A stretch of DNA of 64,000 nucleotides from an uncultured Lachnospiraceae bacterium (GCA_934317005.1 CAKREB010000005.1:138519-202518), one strand, 5' to 3'; positions 50,106 through 59,323 are shown, numbered from the stretch's first letter. Numbers and translations: made by a program. The notes: generated from the sequence alone by a model not told the origin.

Positions 50106-50134
50106 TTGAAATTTGGAATGGTTTTTGCTATCAT
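50106..50134 (+). promoter_or_regulatory. Probable promoter of lysA
   Basis: TTGAAA and TATCAT spaced by 17 bases, with an extended -10 (TGCTATCAT), 66 bases before the lysA start. No lysine riboswitch is visible in the short leader. Confidence 0.6.
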
Positions 50135-50199
50135 GAATGACGTATCAGAGGTATTCATACAAAGAAGTAAAGTTATCATACAGAAAGGATGAGGCACAC

Positions 50200-51471
50200 A
50201 TGAAAAAGACACCATTTGTTACAAAGGAGCAGATTGAGGAGATTACAAAGACATATCCGACTCCTTTTCATATTTACGATGAAAAAGGCATCCGTGAAAA
50301 TGCAAGAAGACTGAAAAAGGCATTTGCATGGAATAAAGGATACCGTGAGTATTTTGCGGTAAAGGCAACTCCGAATCCGTTTATCCTTAAGCTTCTTCAG
50401 GAGGAAGGCTGTGGAGTAGACTGTTCTTCTCTTACGGAGCTTATGATGTCAGAAGCATGTGGCTTTAGCGGTTCTGATATTATGTTTTCTTCCAATGTGA
50501 CACCGGCAGCGGAGTATAAGAAGGCAAAGGAACTTAATGCATATATTAATCTGGATGATATTACACATATTGACTTTTTAGAGGAAGTAGCCGGCATTCC
50601 GGAAACCATCTGCTGTCGCTTTAATCCGGGCGGAGTATTCAAGATGGGTACAGATATCATGGATAATCCGGGGGATGCTAAGTACGGTATGACAAAGGAT
50701 CAGCTTATTGAAGCATTTACCCGCTTAAAGGCAATGGGAGCAAAGCGTTTTGGTATTCATTCTTTCCTTGCAAGTAATACTGTAACAAACGAGTATTATC
50801 CTACATTAGCAGGAATCCTTTTTGAACTGGCTGTAGAAGTTAAGGAAAAGACAGGCGTTGACATTGCGTTTATCAATCTTTCCGGTGGTGTGGGTATTCC
50901 GTATACTCCGGATAAGGAGCCAAACGATATTGAAGTTATCGGAGAAGGTGTCCGCAAGAAGTTTGAGAAAATCATGGTTCCGGCAGGTCTTGGTGATGTA
51001 GCCATCTTTACCGAATTAGGACGTTTCATGCTTGGACCATACGGTGGACTGGTAACAAAGGCAATCCATGAAAAGCATATTTATAAAGAATATATTGGCG
51101 TAGATGCATGTGCTGTCAATCTGATGCGTCCGGCAATGTATGGAGCATATCATCACATCACGGTTCTTGGAAAGGAAAATGAGCCTTGTGACCACAGATA
51201 TGATGTGACAGGTTCTCTTTGCGAAAACAATGATAAGTTTGCAATCGACCGCATGCTTCCAAAGATTGATATGGGAGATTATCTCTTTATTCATGATGCA
51301 GGTGCACATGGCTTTGCCATGGGATATAACTATAATGGTAAGTTAAAATCAGCAGAGCTTCTGTTAAAGGAAGATGGCAGTGTTCAGCTGATCCGCCGCG
51401 CAGAAACACCAAAGGATTATTTTGCAACCTTTGATTTTTGTAACATTTTAAAAGATGTAAAATACGAATAA
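50200..51471 (+). CDS. lysA: Diaminopimelate decarboxylase
   Basis: PLP enzyme of fold type III that makes lysine from meso-diaminopimelate. The PLP lysine is K55 in YFAVKATPNP. Further motifs are FRFNPGG-like CCRFNPGGVFKMG, LSGGVGIPYTPD, the phosphate-binding TELGRFMLGPYGGLV and the C-terminal substrate region GSLCENNDKFA and DAGAHGFAMGYNYNG. Length from ATG 50200 is 423 residues. The ribosome binding site is GGATGAGG; the 21 codons before it are excluded. It is a single-gene unit with a promoter and terminator. Confidence 0.95.
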   Translation: MKKTPFVTKEQIEEITKTYPTPFHIYDEKGIRENARRLKKAFAWNKGYREYFAVKATPNPFILKLLQEEGCGVDCSSLTELMMSEACGFSGSDIMFSSNVTPAAEYKKAKELNAYINLDDITHIDFLEEVAGIPETICCRFNPGGVFKMGTDIMDNPGDAKYGMTKDQLIEAFTRLKAMGAKRFGIHSFLASNTVTNEYYPTLAGILFELAVEVKEKTGVDIAFINLSGGVGIPYTPDKEPNDIEVIGEGVRKKFEKIMVPAGLGDVAIFTELGRFMLGPYGGLVTKAIHEKHIYKEYIGVDACAVNLMRPAMYGAYHHITVLGKENEPCDHRYDVTGSLCENNDKFAIDRMLPKIDMGDYLFIHDAGAHGFAMGYNYNGKLKSAELLLKEDGSVQLIRRAETPKDYFATFDFCNILKDVKYE

Positions 51472-51498
51472 GATTTCGTGCAACTATAGATTTGCAGA

Positions 51499-51524
51499 GG
51501 GCAGTGCGTCAGCGCTGTCCTTTT
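51499..51524 (+). terminator. Intrinsic terminator after lysA
   Basis: GGGCAGTGC pairs with GCGCTGTCC (two G-U pairs) and is followed by four T residues. Confidence 0.7.
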
Positions 51525-51527
51525 GAT

Positions 51528-51537
51528 ATATAGGGAA
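51528..51537. repeat. Post-terminator motif, variant ATATAGGGAA
   Basis: Begins four bases after the lysA terminator T run; one base differs from TATAGGAAA. Confidence 0.4.
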
Positions 51538-51686
51538 CTTTTGGCTTTTGATAAAGTAAAAAAAGCTTTGCACGATGCAGCACTGCGCAGAGAAAATGCG
51601 TCTGCTATGGTGTTTTGCAGGATGCATGGATATTACTTTTTTGAGAGAAAAATGCGAAATTGATTCACAAAAAGGAAGATTATCAC

Positions 51687-51713
51687 TAAAGTATTGAAAA
51701 AATAATCCGATAA
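51687..51713 (+). promoter_or_regulatory. SigD (sigma-28) promoter of the flgM operon
   Basis: TAAA, 15 bases, then TCCGATAA. This matches the Gram-positive SigD consensus TAAA-N15-GCCGATAT. It lies 44 bases before flgM, so the anti-sigma factor is under the sigma factor it inhibits. Confidence 0.85.
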
Positions 51714-51756
51714 ATATATTGACAATAGATAGAATGTAGTTTAGGTGGTGATCATA

Positions 51757-52035
51757 ATGAGAGTAGATGCAATTAATCATGTAAGCCAGTTATATAAGCC
51801 GGCAAATGCAAAGAAAGTAGATAGGGCAGAGGGGATTAAGAACAAAGATGCCTATGAGATCTCTCAGTCAGCGAAAGATTATCAGGTAGCCAAAAAAGCA
51901 GTTTCCGAGACACCGGATGTGCGCGAGGACAAGGTAGCACAGATTAAGGAAGCTATCGCTTCCGGAACATACAATGTTTCATCACAGGAAATTGCAGAGA
52001 AGATGGTAAGTAACTATTTTGATTTCTCTATTTAG
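51757..52035 (+). CDS. flgM: Anti-sigma-28 factor FlgM
   Basis: Small regulator of 92 residues that holds SigD/FliA inactive until the hook is complete and FlgM is exported. The C-terminal sigma-binding part reads VREDKVAQIKEAIASGTY then SQEIAEKMV, which is diagnostic. The N-terminal half is charged and probably disordered. AGGTGG precedes ATG 51757. It starts an operon flgM-flgN-flgK-flgK-flgL driven by a SigD promoter. Confidence 0.95.
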   Translation: MRVDAINHVSQLYKPANAKKVDRAEGIKNKDAYEISQSAKDYQVAKKAVSETPDVREDKVAQIKEAIASGTYNVSSQEIAEKMVSNYFDFSI

Positions 52036-52050
52036 AAGTGAGGGTGAAGA

Positions 52051-52566
52051 TTGGCTAGTTTAATGGAAGAACTTTTCGATGTGTTAGACAGAGAAAAGGA
52101 GATTTACGAAAACCTGATTCCGGTTTCGGAAAAAAAGACCGGGATTTTGGTACGTGGCGACCTAAAGGAGTTAGAGTCAGTCACGCAGGAAGAGCAGCAG
52201 CTTATTGAGAAGGCGGCAGCACTTGGAAAAAAGCGGGAAGAAGTGATAGCAAATATTGGCTTGGTTTTAAACAAAAAGCCGGAAAGTCTGGACTTAGCAT
52301 CCCTCACACGACTGTTGGAAAAGCAGCCGGATGAACAGAAAAAACTGGCACAGATTCATGATTCCTTGAAAAATGTCATGAGACGGCTGGTTGCCATTAA
52401 TGAGAAAAATAAAAATTTAATAGAGAATTCCCTTGAAATGATAGAGTTTAATATGAACTTTATTCAAAGTACACGGATGTCACCAGGGGTAAATAATTAT
52501 GATAAACATGCATCATCAAAGTACAGTGCAGGATATTCTGTCGGTGGATTTGATGCAAAGCAGTAA
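52051..52566 (+). CDS. flgN: Flagellar export chaperone FlgN
   Basis: Helical chaperone of 171 residues for the hook-associated proteins FlgK and FlgL. Its N-terminal half is a coiled coil (MEELFDVLDREKEIYENLI, then EEQQLIEKAAALGKKREEV) as in FlgN, and a long helix ends near residue 140 before a loose C-terminal tail. It starts at TTG 52051 with GAGGGTGA upstream. Its place between flgM and flgK is the standard one. Confidence 0.9.
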   Translation: MASLMEELFDVLDREKEIYENLIPVSEKKTGILVRGDLKELESVTQEEQQLIEKAAALGKKREEVIANIGLVLNKKPESLDLASLTRLLEKQPDEQKKLAQIHDSLKNVMRRLVAINEKNKNLIENSLEMIEFNMNFIQSTRMSPGVNNYDKHASSKYSAGYSVGGFDAKQ

Positions 52567-52728
52567 TTATTTCGGACCGGAATAACCGGTCCGGCTTATT
52601 GGGCACTCAAAGGTGGGGTTCGTGTTTTTCTGATTTAGGAAAGAATAAAAAGTGTGAAAGTGCGCATGAATTTGCAATGTACACAGGGTGGGCAGAGCTG
52701 ATAATATGTGCAGAAATGAGGTTATCAT

Positions 52729-54639
52729 ATGAGTTTATTTACAAGCTTTAATGCCGGTGTTTCCGGGCTGTTTAATTCCCAATCCGGACTGAATACAACG
52801 GCACATAATCTGGCAAATACAAAGACAGACGGGTATACACGTCAGCAGAATATCAATACGGACACATATTATCAGACTTTAAAGGTGACTTCTGATAATA
52901 TATTAAAGGTTGGATACGGAACGACAGTAGCTGCGGTCAGACAGATTCGGGATATTTTTTTGGATGACCAGTATCGAAAGGAAGTCAGTTGTCAGGCGTT
53001 TTATGATGTGCATGTGACAACATCGCAGGAAATTCAGGATGTGCTTGGAGAGATGGATGGTGTTGAGTTTCAGGACGCATTACATGATTTTTGGAATACC
53101 GTACAGAGTTTATCGACCAATCCGGAGAGTATTACCAATCGCGAATTATTTCTGACACAGGCAGAGTCCTTTTTGGAAAAAGCAGAAAATGTGTATCAGT
53201 CATTAAAAGATTATCAGATTAATCTGAATAGTCAGATTGAAGATCAGGTCAACACGATTAACACGATAGCGGACAAGATAGCAAAGCTGAATGAGCAGAT
53301 TGCAACAGCAGAGGCCTCTGATTTAGAAAATGCAAACGATTATCGTGATGCCAGAAATCTTTTGATGGATGACCTTGCTAAATATACAGCGTATGAAAGC
53401 TATGAGGATTATACCGGCCAGGTTGTCATCCGTATCAATAATGCACCATTGGTAGATCAGACAACCGTAAATCATATGGCATGTGAAAAATTGGCCATTA
53501 AAGAATATGATAAAGATACGGACACATATGTGCAGAAACAAAGTTCACAGATGTACAATGTTGTATGGGCAAGCGGTGGCTTTGGAAATGTTTATGACAT
53601 TGATCAGGCATTCGATAAGACGGATGTATCCGACAAAGGATCCTTGCTGGGGATTTTGACGGCACGAGGAAAACGCTTTGGATTTTATACGGATATTTTG
53701 CAGGAGGTTACAGATACTCCAGCAGGCCAGAAGGAACTAAATCAATACAATAATACAGTAGGCAACTGCCTGTTAGAGCGTGTAGAAGCACAGTTTGATC
53801 TGTTGATCCACAAAATTGTGACAGCAGTAAATGATGCTTTCAATCCAAATGTAGATCTGTCTAAGGTAACAGATATAACTGGAGCAACAGAAGTATCTAA
53901 AACAGATGCAGCAGGTAATGTGACAAAAGATCTTCAACTGACATTAGCAGACGCGACAACTGTTTCAATTAAAGGGGCAAAGGTATTAGATGCCAATCGA
54001 TGTCCGGTAGGAACAGATGATGCACAGACAATAGGAACAGAAGTGTTTGGGCGGAGAGCAACGGAACGTTATACGGTGTATAAGCTAGATCATGAAGTTA
54101 CTGTGAAAGATGAAAATGGAGATACTGTTGCACTAACAAAGGATAATGGCGATGGAACCTATAGCTTATATGTATATAATGAAGAGGATACGAATGACAG
54201 AAACACCTTATATACGTTACAAAATCTGGAGATGAATGCCAATCTGAAGGCAAACTATTCTCTTCTGCAGGTTCATGGTAATCCGGCGCAGGGCAAGCAG
54301 GATGAATATGACTGGAGCGCATTTACGACAATGTTTGCGTCCTGGAAAAAGGCGGATACCATCCTTGACCCGAATGCGTTAACAAAATATGGAGTAGATA
54401 ATTATTATGATTCTATGGTAGGGCTTCTTGCGACACAGGGAAGTGTGTGGGAAAGTCAGTTGACGAATCAGGAAAAGCTGGTGGCTGATATCGAATCAAA
54501 GCGTCAGCAGATTTCCGGCGTTTCAACAGAAGAAGAAATGGTCAGCTTATTGATGTATCAACATGCATACAATGCATCATCGCGTTATATCACGACGATT
54601 GATGATATGTTAGATCATCTGATCAATCGTTTAGGATAG
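52729..54639 (+). CDS. flgK: Flagellar hook-associated protein 1, first copy (FlgK)
   Basis: Hook-filament junction protein of 636 residues, exported by the flagellar type III system. The N-terminal D0/D1 signature is GLNTTAHNLANTKTDGYTRQ and the C-terminal one SLLMYQHAYNASSRYITTID, which pair in the filament core. The middle is a variable region including residues about 385-490 that probably form surface domains. GAGG precedes ATG 52729. It is followed 11 bases later by a second, diverged FlgK. Confidence 0.94.
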   Translation: MSLFTSFNAGVSGLFNSQSGLNTTAHNLANTKTDGYTRQQNINTDTYYQTLKVTSDNILKVGYGTTVAAVRQIRDIFLDDQYRKEVSCQAFYDVHVTTSQEIQDVLGEMDGVEFQDALHDFWNTVQSLSTNPESITNRELFLTQAESFLEKAENVYQSLKDYQINLNSQIEDQVNTINTIADKIAKLNEQIATAEASDLENANDYRDARNLLMDDLAKYTAYESYEDYTGQVVIRINNAPLVDQTTVNHMACEKLAIKEYDKDTDTYVQKQSSQMYNVVWASGGFGNVYDIDQAFDKTDVSDKGSLLGILTARGKRFGFYTDILQEVTDTPAGQKELNQYNNTVGNCLLERVEAQFDLLIHKIVTAVNDAFNPNVDLSKVTDITGATEVSKTDAAGNVTKDLQLTLADATTVSIKGAKVLDANRCPVGTDDAQTIGTEVFGRRATERYTVYKLDHEVTVKDENGDTVALTKDNGDGTYSLYVYNEEDTNDRNTLYTLQNLEMNANLKANYSLLQVHGNPAQGKQDEYDWSAFTTMFASWKKADTILDPNALTKYGVDNYYDSMVGLLATQGSVWESQLTNQEKLVADIESKRQQISGVSTEEEMVSLLMYQHAYNASSRYITTIDDMLDHLINRLG

Positions 54640-54650
54640 GAGGAAAGAAT

Positions 54651-56492
54651 ATGCCATCATCATTTTTTGGATTAAATATAGCAAGATCGGGAATGTCTAC
54701 CTATAATGCGTGGCTGAACACAACCGCACACAACATTTCCAATGTGAAGACACCGGGATACAGCAAACAGACAGTAAAACAGTCGGCATCCGTACCGATT
54801 TCTTTAAAAACAACATATGGAATGTTAGGCACCGGAGTAGAGGCGACAGATATTGTCAGTGAACGTGATATTTATTATGATAGCAAATATCGTGTCAGTA
54901 ACACATCTTATGGAAAATATGAGGCTTTCACATACTATATGCAAAGTATTGAAGATTCTCTTTATGCGAAAGACAGTGAGAGTGGCGGTATGACCAATTC
55001 ATTGGATGATCTGTTTAAATCATTGTCCAGTCTCACAACAGATGCATCGAACACAACGATCCGTAAGCAAACGGTTGGTTTTGCTGATACATTGACGCAG
55101 TATATCCAGGAAGCAGCAGACAATTTGCAGTCATTACAGACAGATGTTAATACGCAGATTTCTAAGGTAGTCGATCAGATCAATGCTTATGCGGAACAGA
55201 TTGTATCATTAAATAAACAGATTAATACGGTAGAAGTATATGGAACCAAGGCAAATGATCTCCGGGATCAGCGGGCACATGTACTGGATCAGCTTTCTGA
55301 ATTGATTGGAGTAGATGTTGTTGAAAAGGAACCGGTAGATGGAAATGGTTATCATCAGTATATCGTAACGGTAGGCAGTGCTGTTTTGGTAGATTCCTAT
55401 TCTGCTAATACAATCAAATATCAGGCAAGAGATACCTACAATGTACAGAATGATATTGACAATCTTTATGATCTTGAATGGGCAAATGGTCAGAGCTTTG
55501 GAATTCATGAAGCAGTAGGTGGAAAGCTTCAGGCATTGTTTGAATTGCGTGATGGTAACAATGGTGAGGTGTTTGAAGGTAAGATTACAGAGGGAACGAA
55601 AGGTTCTACTACATTAAAAGTAAAGGGCACCAGTGAACTGGCAACATCCATTTTTAAACTAGACATTCCGGCAGCAAATGGAATTCTTCATATCAACAAT
55701 CAGCGTTATGAATATAAATCCTTTACGGCTGAGGTAGCAGCGGATGGAACATATGAATACACATTTGAGTTAAAAGATGCATTGGGAGACGATGTGAATG
55801 GGAAGGATGCCAGCATTGGCGATGAGGTAGATTTTCGTGGAATCCCATATTATATGTCACAGTTAAACGAATTTGTCAGAAAGTTTTCCTATGAGTTTAA
55901 TAAGGTACAGACAAGTGGCTATGATATGAATGGAAAGAATGGAAAACAGATGTTTGTTGGAACCGATAAGGCAACCGGCAAGCAGTTAGAGTTTAATACA
56001 AACAACATGGATGGTAAATTTGAATTTTCTTCTGCCGCAGCAGCACATAAGACAGATAAAAATAAGATGTCAGCCTCTTACTTTAGCTTAACAGCATTAA
56101 ATACAACAATTGATGTAGATATTTTGAAAGATGGAAAGCTTTTGGCGTGCTCAAATGAATCGGATGGAGGAGTGTCAAATGGTGAAAATCTGGCAAAGAT
56201 GTTGGATCTGCAGGAAGATAAGACGATGTTTCGACAGGGACAGCCGGGCTCTTTCTTACAGGTGCTTACATCAACAGTCGGTGTCGATTCCCAAAAAGTG
56301 GCAACAGCATCCGAGAATGCAAAGAACATTAAGGATGCCGTTGATAATCGTAGATTATCCAAGGCGGGGGTAGATGAAGATGAAGAAGGTCAAAATCTGA
56401 TCATCTGTCAGAACCTTTTATCGTATCAGTATAAGGTACTTTCCGTTATGGATGAAGTCCTTGATAAATTAATCAATGGTACAGCAGTATAA
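54651..56492 (+). CDS. flgK: Flagellar hook-associated protein 1, second copy (FlgK paralog)
   Basis: A second FlgK-type protein, 613 residues, directly after the first. The N-terminal core reads FFGLNIARSGMSTYNAWLN then AHNISNVKTPGYSKQT, and the C-terminus NLLSYQYKVLSVMDEVLDKL. The two copies share the terminal signatures but differ strongly in the middle, so the duplication is old. Both have complete D0/D1 ends and good ribosome binding sites (here AGGAGG), so neither looks broken. They may form a mixed junction or be used in turn. Confidence 0.93.
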   Translation: MPSSFFGLNIARSGMSTYNAWLNTTAHNISNVKTPGYSKQTVKQSASVPISLKTTYGMLGTGVEATDIVSERDIYYDSKYRVSNTSYGKYEAFTYYMQSIEDSLYAKDSESGGMTNSLDDLFKSLSSLTTDASNTTIRKQTVGFADTLTQYIQEAADNLQSLQTDVNTQISKVVDQINAYAEQIVSLNKQINTVEVYGTKANDLRDQRAHVLDQLSELIGVDVVEKEPVDGNGYHQYIVTVGSAVLVDSYSANTIKYQARDTYNVQNDIDNLYDLEWANGQSFGIHEAVGGKLQALFELRDGNNGEVFEGKITEGTKGSTTLKVKGTSELATSIFKLDIPAANGILHINNQRYEYKSFTAEVAADGTYEYTFELKDALGDDVNGKDASIGDEVDFRGIPYYMSQLNEFVRKFSYEFNKVQTSGYDMNGKNGKQMFVGTDKATGKQLEFNTNNMDGKFEFSSAAAAHKTDKNKMSASYFSLTALNTTIDVDILKDGKLLACSNESDGGVSNGENLAKMLDLQEDKTMFRQGQPGSFLQVLTSTVGVDSQKVATASENAKNIKDAVDNRRLSKAGVDEDEEGQNLIICQNLLSYQYKVLSVMDEVLDKLINGTAV

Positions 56493-56506
56493 GGAGGTAG
56501 TAGAGG

Positions 56507-57994
56507 ATGCGTATTACAAATTCAATGATATCAAATAGTTCCAGTGCGCATATTGCGAATGCAAAGGGCGAGCTGTTAAGAAGAGAAAATCAGTATACAA
56601 CGCAGAAAAAGATTCAGCGTCCATCGGACGATCCAACGGTGGCAATTCGTTCTTTGCAGCTTCGAACAACATATAGCCAGATTGGTCAGTTTGTGGATAA
56701 AAATGTGCAGGATGCCATGAAGTGGATGGATACGACAGAAACTGCCATTAAAAACATCAATAGTATCTTAACAGATATGAAAGAAAAGCTGAATCATGGA
56801 GCGATGGATGATTTTGGATCAGACGACAGGCGTTCCATTGTATCTGTATTACAGCAGTTTGCCTCCGGAATCTTTGAGGATGAAGCAAATACAGACTATT
56901 CCGGAAGATATGTATTTACCGGCTATCGTACCGATACATCCCTTTTGTTTCCGGAAAATACGAAAAATCTGGAATACGAGATCGTTGAAAATCTAAATAG
57001 TACATCGATTGATACGATCAAATATGTCAGCGGTGGTGCAAAATACGCAGCCGGTACATCAGCAGCAGACTATGCAACACAGGTGCCAAAGCAGGGAACA
57101 GCGTATCGTATGCAGCTTTCCTATAAGAATTGCTCGGATACAGCAATCACGGGATCCACAGCTGCCATTCAGATTAAATTGGATGGAACGGCATTAACTG
57201 ATGTTCAGACAATGAAATCAACGGATGCCAATGCGTATGATCCTGAAAAAGCAGGGAAAAAGGCGATTTATTTGGCAGATACCGGAGAAATTATTTTCTC
57301 CAAGGATACCTATTCGAAGATTCAGGCAGATTCATCTAAGATTCAGGTAACGTATGCTAAGAAAGAGTTTGAAAAGGGAGATATCCGTCCGGAGATGTAT
57401 TTTGAATGTAAGAGTTACAATACAACTTCGCAAAAGCCGACAACATATCGGGAACCTTCCGACCAACAGGTAAAATACGAGATTAACTTTAGCCAGACTT
57501 CGGTAGTAAATACACAGGCAAAAGATGCTATCAGTACGCAGATCTACCGTGCAATCGATTATATTGATCAGACGGTTACGGCAGTTGAGGCAGTAGAAAA
57601 GAAGATTAGTGAAGTTGATACATTGATCGCCAATACGACAGATAAGACAGAGTTAGCTAATTATAATAAATTAAAGGAAATGTTAGAAACAGAACAGAAG
57701 CTTCGTGTCGGTTCTATGACAGAAGCCTTTGGAATGGGACTTACGATGGTCGATGAGACGCAGGATCAGTTAAATGTGTCTCTGGCAGATCTTGGTTCCC
57801 GTTACAATCGTCTGGAACTGACATATGATAAACTTCTGGATCAGAGAGTTGACACAGAAGAAAAGCTTTCTGATAACGAAGATGTGGATATTGCAGATGC
57901 TTATATCAATCTGACACAGGCAGACAATTTGTATCAGGCATCGCTTTCCGCAACAGCAAAGATTTTGGGAAATTCACTTTTAAATTATATTTAA
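56507..57994 (+). CDS. flgL: Flagellar hook-associated protein 3 (FlgL)
   Basis: Second junction protein, linking FlgK to the filament, 495 residues. The flagellin-like N-terminus has RRENQYTTQKKIQRPSDDPT and SGRYVFTGYRTDT, and the C-terminus reads YINLTQADNLYQASLSATAK and ends GNSLLNYI. It is longer than the usual 300-residue FlgL because of a middle insert at about 160-330. AGGAGG lies 11 bases before ATG 56507. It ends the flgM operon. Confidence 0.94.
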   Translation: MRITNSMISNSSSAHIANAKGELLRRENQYTTQKKIQRPSDDPTVAIRSLQLRTTYSQIGQFVDKNVQDAMKWMDTTETAIKNINSILTDMKEKLNHGAMDDFGSDDRRSIVSVLQQFASGIFEDEANTDYSGRYVFTGYRTDTSLLFPENTKNLEYEIVENLNSTSIDTIKYVSGGAKYAAGTSAADYATQVPKQGTAYRMQLSYKNCSDTAITGSTAAIQIKLDGTALTDVQTMKSTDANAYDPEKAGKKAIYLADTGEIIFSKDTYSKIQADSSKIQVTYAKKEFEKGDIRPEMYFECKSYNTTSQKPTTYREPSDQQVKYEINFSQTSVVNTQAKDAISTQIYRAIDYIDQTVTAVEAVEKKISEVDTLIANTTDKTELANYNKLKEMLETEQKLRVGSMTEAFGMGLTMVDETQDQLNVSLADLGSRYNRLELTYDKLLDQRVDTEEKLSDNEDVDIADAYINLTQADNLYQASLSATAKILGNSLLNYI

Positions 57995-58050
57995 GTAGTG
58001 TGAAAACACATTTCAGAAACATATTTGAATTAGAATAAAGATGACATGTT

Positions 58051-58147
58051 AAACTTCGCAGGTTGTTGATAACGGTTTTGTGCGTAGAAATTGACTTTGT
58101 TGCAGAAAAGTCAATGCAGAAAACATATTGTACAGCGTGCGAAGTTT
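58051..58147 (+). ncRNA. Candidate structured element between flgL and fliW
   Basis: AAACTTCGCA (58051-58060) pairs with TGCGAAGTTT (58138-58147) as an outer 10-bp stem, and ATTGACTTT (58090-58098) pairs with AAAGTCAAT (58107-58115) inside it. No protein frame fits. The gap 57995-58318 otherwise holds only a small palindrome ATTACA-AAG-TGTAAT at 58184-58198 and the first of the leader repeats. It may be a structured leader, small RNA or weak terminator of flgL. Confidence 0.4.
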
Positions 58148-58258
58148 GAGCATATAGAGTGTTGATATGAAGAAAACTTTACGATTACAAAGTGTAATTA
58201 AGAAGTATTATGACTTCATAAAACACTGTTTGTGATTGGAAAAAGTCATAGCGTTTTG

Positions 58259-58360
58259 CTGTGCAAGAAGGTTTTTATATGGCATAGTTGCTTTTTAAAC
58301 TATGCAAGGAGGTTTTTAATGAGACATGGCTGTTTTGAAAGCTATGCAAGGAGGTTTTTA
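58259..58360 (+). repeat. Tandem 42-bp repeats carrying ribosome binding sites before fliW
   Basis: Three copies of a unit beginning CTATGCAAGGAGGTTTTTA: a diverged one at 58259 (CTGTGCAAGAAGG), then exact 19-base cores at 58300-58318 and 58342-58360. Each is followed by an ATG. The last serves fliW, the second serves a 14-codon leader peptide, the first only ATG GCA TAG. Confidence 0.9.
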
Positions 58361-58363
58361 TGA
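58319..58363 (+). CDS. 14-residue leader peptide overlapping the fliW start
   Basis: ATG 58319 has AAGGAGG at ideal distance and opens a 14-codon frame (MRHGCFESYARRFL) whose TGA stop at 58361-58363 overlaps the fliW ATG (58360-58362). The peptide frame runs through the fliW ribosome binding site. Ribosomes ending here could restart at fliW, so it probably couples or tunes fliW translation. Function is inferred from layout only. Confidence 0.5.
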   Translation: MRHGCFESYARRFL

Positions 58364-58803
58364 AGATAGATACAAGATACTTTGGTGAAGTAGAGATTGG
58401 TGAAGAAAAAATCTTGCATTTTGAGCAGGGACTTTTTGGATTTGAGGAATATAAAGATTTTACGATCCTTTATGACAATGAGGAGGATAAGGAGCCTTTC
58501 TTTTCCTGGCTGCAGTGTGTGACAGAGAAGGGACTGGCTTTTCCGATTGTAAATCCATTTAAAGTAAAAGAAGATTATGATCCTATTGTAGAGGATGCGC
58601 TATTGGAAGGAATCGGGGAATGCGCACCGGAAGATATGGTGGTTTTTCTGCTTGCGACGGTACCGGGAGATCCAAAGAAAGCAACCGTCAATATGAAAGC
58701 ACCTTTAGTGATCAATGCACAGAATCGAAAAGGTATGCAGATTATTGTAGAAAATGATGATTATGAGATCCGCCATCTGATTTTTGGAGAAGAGGCGGAA
58801 TAG
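58360..58803 (+). CDS. fliW: Flagellar assembly factor FliW
   Basis: Protein of 147 residues that binds both flagellin and CsrA. When flagellin accumulates inside the cell it releases FliW, which then blocks CsrA; when flagellin is exported FliW frees and flagellin translation rises. Motifs include FEQGLFGFEEYKDF and LLATVPGDPKKATVNMKAPLV, which are typical. Its ATG overlaps the leader peptide stop. csrA follows after 75 bases, the usual partner order. Confidence 0.95.
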   Translation: MKIDTRYFGEVEIGEEKILHFEQGLFGFEEYKDFTILYDNEEDKEPFFSWLQCVTEKGLAFPIVNPFKVKEDYDPIVEDALLEGIGECAPEDMVVFLLATVPGDPKKATVNMKAPLVINAQNRKGMQIIVENDDYEIRHLIFGEEAE

Positions 58804-58878
58804 AAATGTGTGGCAGTACACGATAGGAAGGTTTGGAAGAACGATTGTTCAAGAAAGACTAGAAACAGGAGGTAAGAT

Positions 58879-59109
58879 ATGCTGGCATTGGCAAGAAAAA
58901 TCAATCAGTCAATCATGATTGGAAATGATGTAGAGATTACTTTGCTTGAGATCAAAGGAGATCAGATTAAGATAGGAATTAAGGCACCAAAGAATGTACC
59001 AATCTATCGTAAGGAAATCTATGCGCAGATTCAGGAGGAAAATAAGAGCGCAGGGCAGGAAGTTGACGTGAATAAAATTCGGGATATTTTTCGGTCATCA
59101 GACAAATAA
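58879..59109 (+). CDS. csrA: Carbon storage regulator CsrA
   Basis: RNA-binding dimer of 76 residues that covers GGA motifs in leader RNAs, classically the flagellin Shine-Dalgarno. The sequence MLALARKINQSIMIGNDVEI, then IKIGIKAPKNVPIYRKEIY is canonical, including the RNA-contact residues of beta 1 and beta 5 (L4, R6 and R44-like positions). Its own ribosome binding site is ACAGGAGG, itself a good CsrA target, so autorepression is possible. It works with FliW encoded just upstream. Confidence 0.96.
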   Translation: MLALARKINQSIMIGNDVEITLLEIKGDQIKIGIKAPKNVPIYRKEIYAQIQEENKSAGQEVDVNKIRDIFRSSDK

Positions 59110-59186
59110 AAGATGTTTCGGAATAGAAGGGAAAGTAATGAAATAAAATGGATGGAATTTTCCTTTTGGAAAGTTTTTTCTTTCCG

Positions 59187-59213
59187 TTAATATATTTGAA
59201 AAGCTGCCGATAT
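59187..59213 (+). promoter_or_regulatory. SigD promoter before flaG
   Basis: TTAA, 15 bases, then GCCGATAT, an exact match to the -10 consensus; it lies about 110 bases before flaG and probably drives flaG-fliD-fliS. Confidence 0.85.
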
Positions 59214-59323
59214 ATATAATAGATTAAAGTAATAGCGTGGAAGTATGCGATGAGGGATACGAAACGCAATCAGGCGAGAGGTCTGGTCAGGAGTTTTAGA
59301 GTGACACACATGGAGGTGGAATT

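Noticed and set aside
52574..52592. Terminator between flgN and flgK (GGACCGG/CCGGTCC hairpin)
   Set aside because: Only 7 bp, no T run, and the flanking genes belong to one flagellar operon; at most an RNA stability element.
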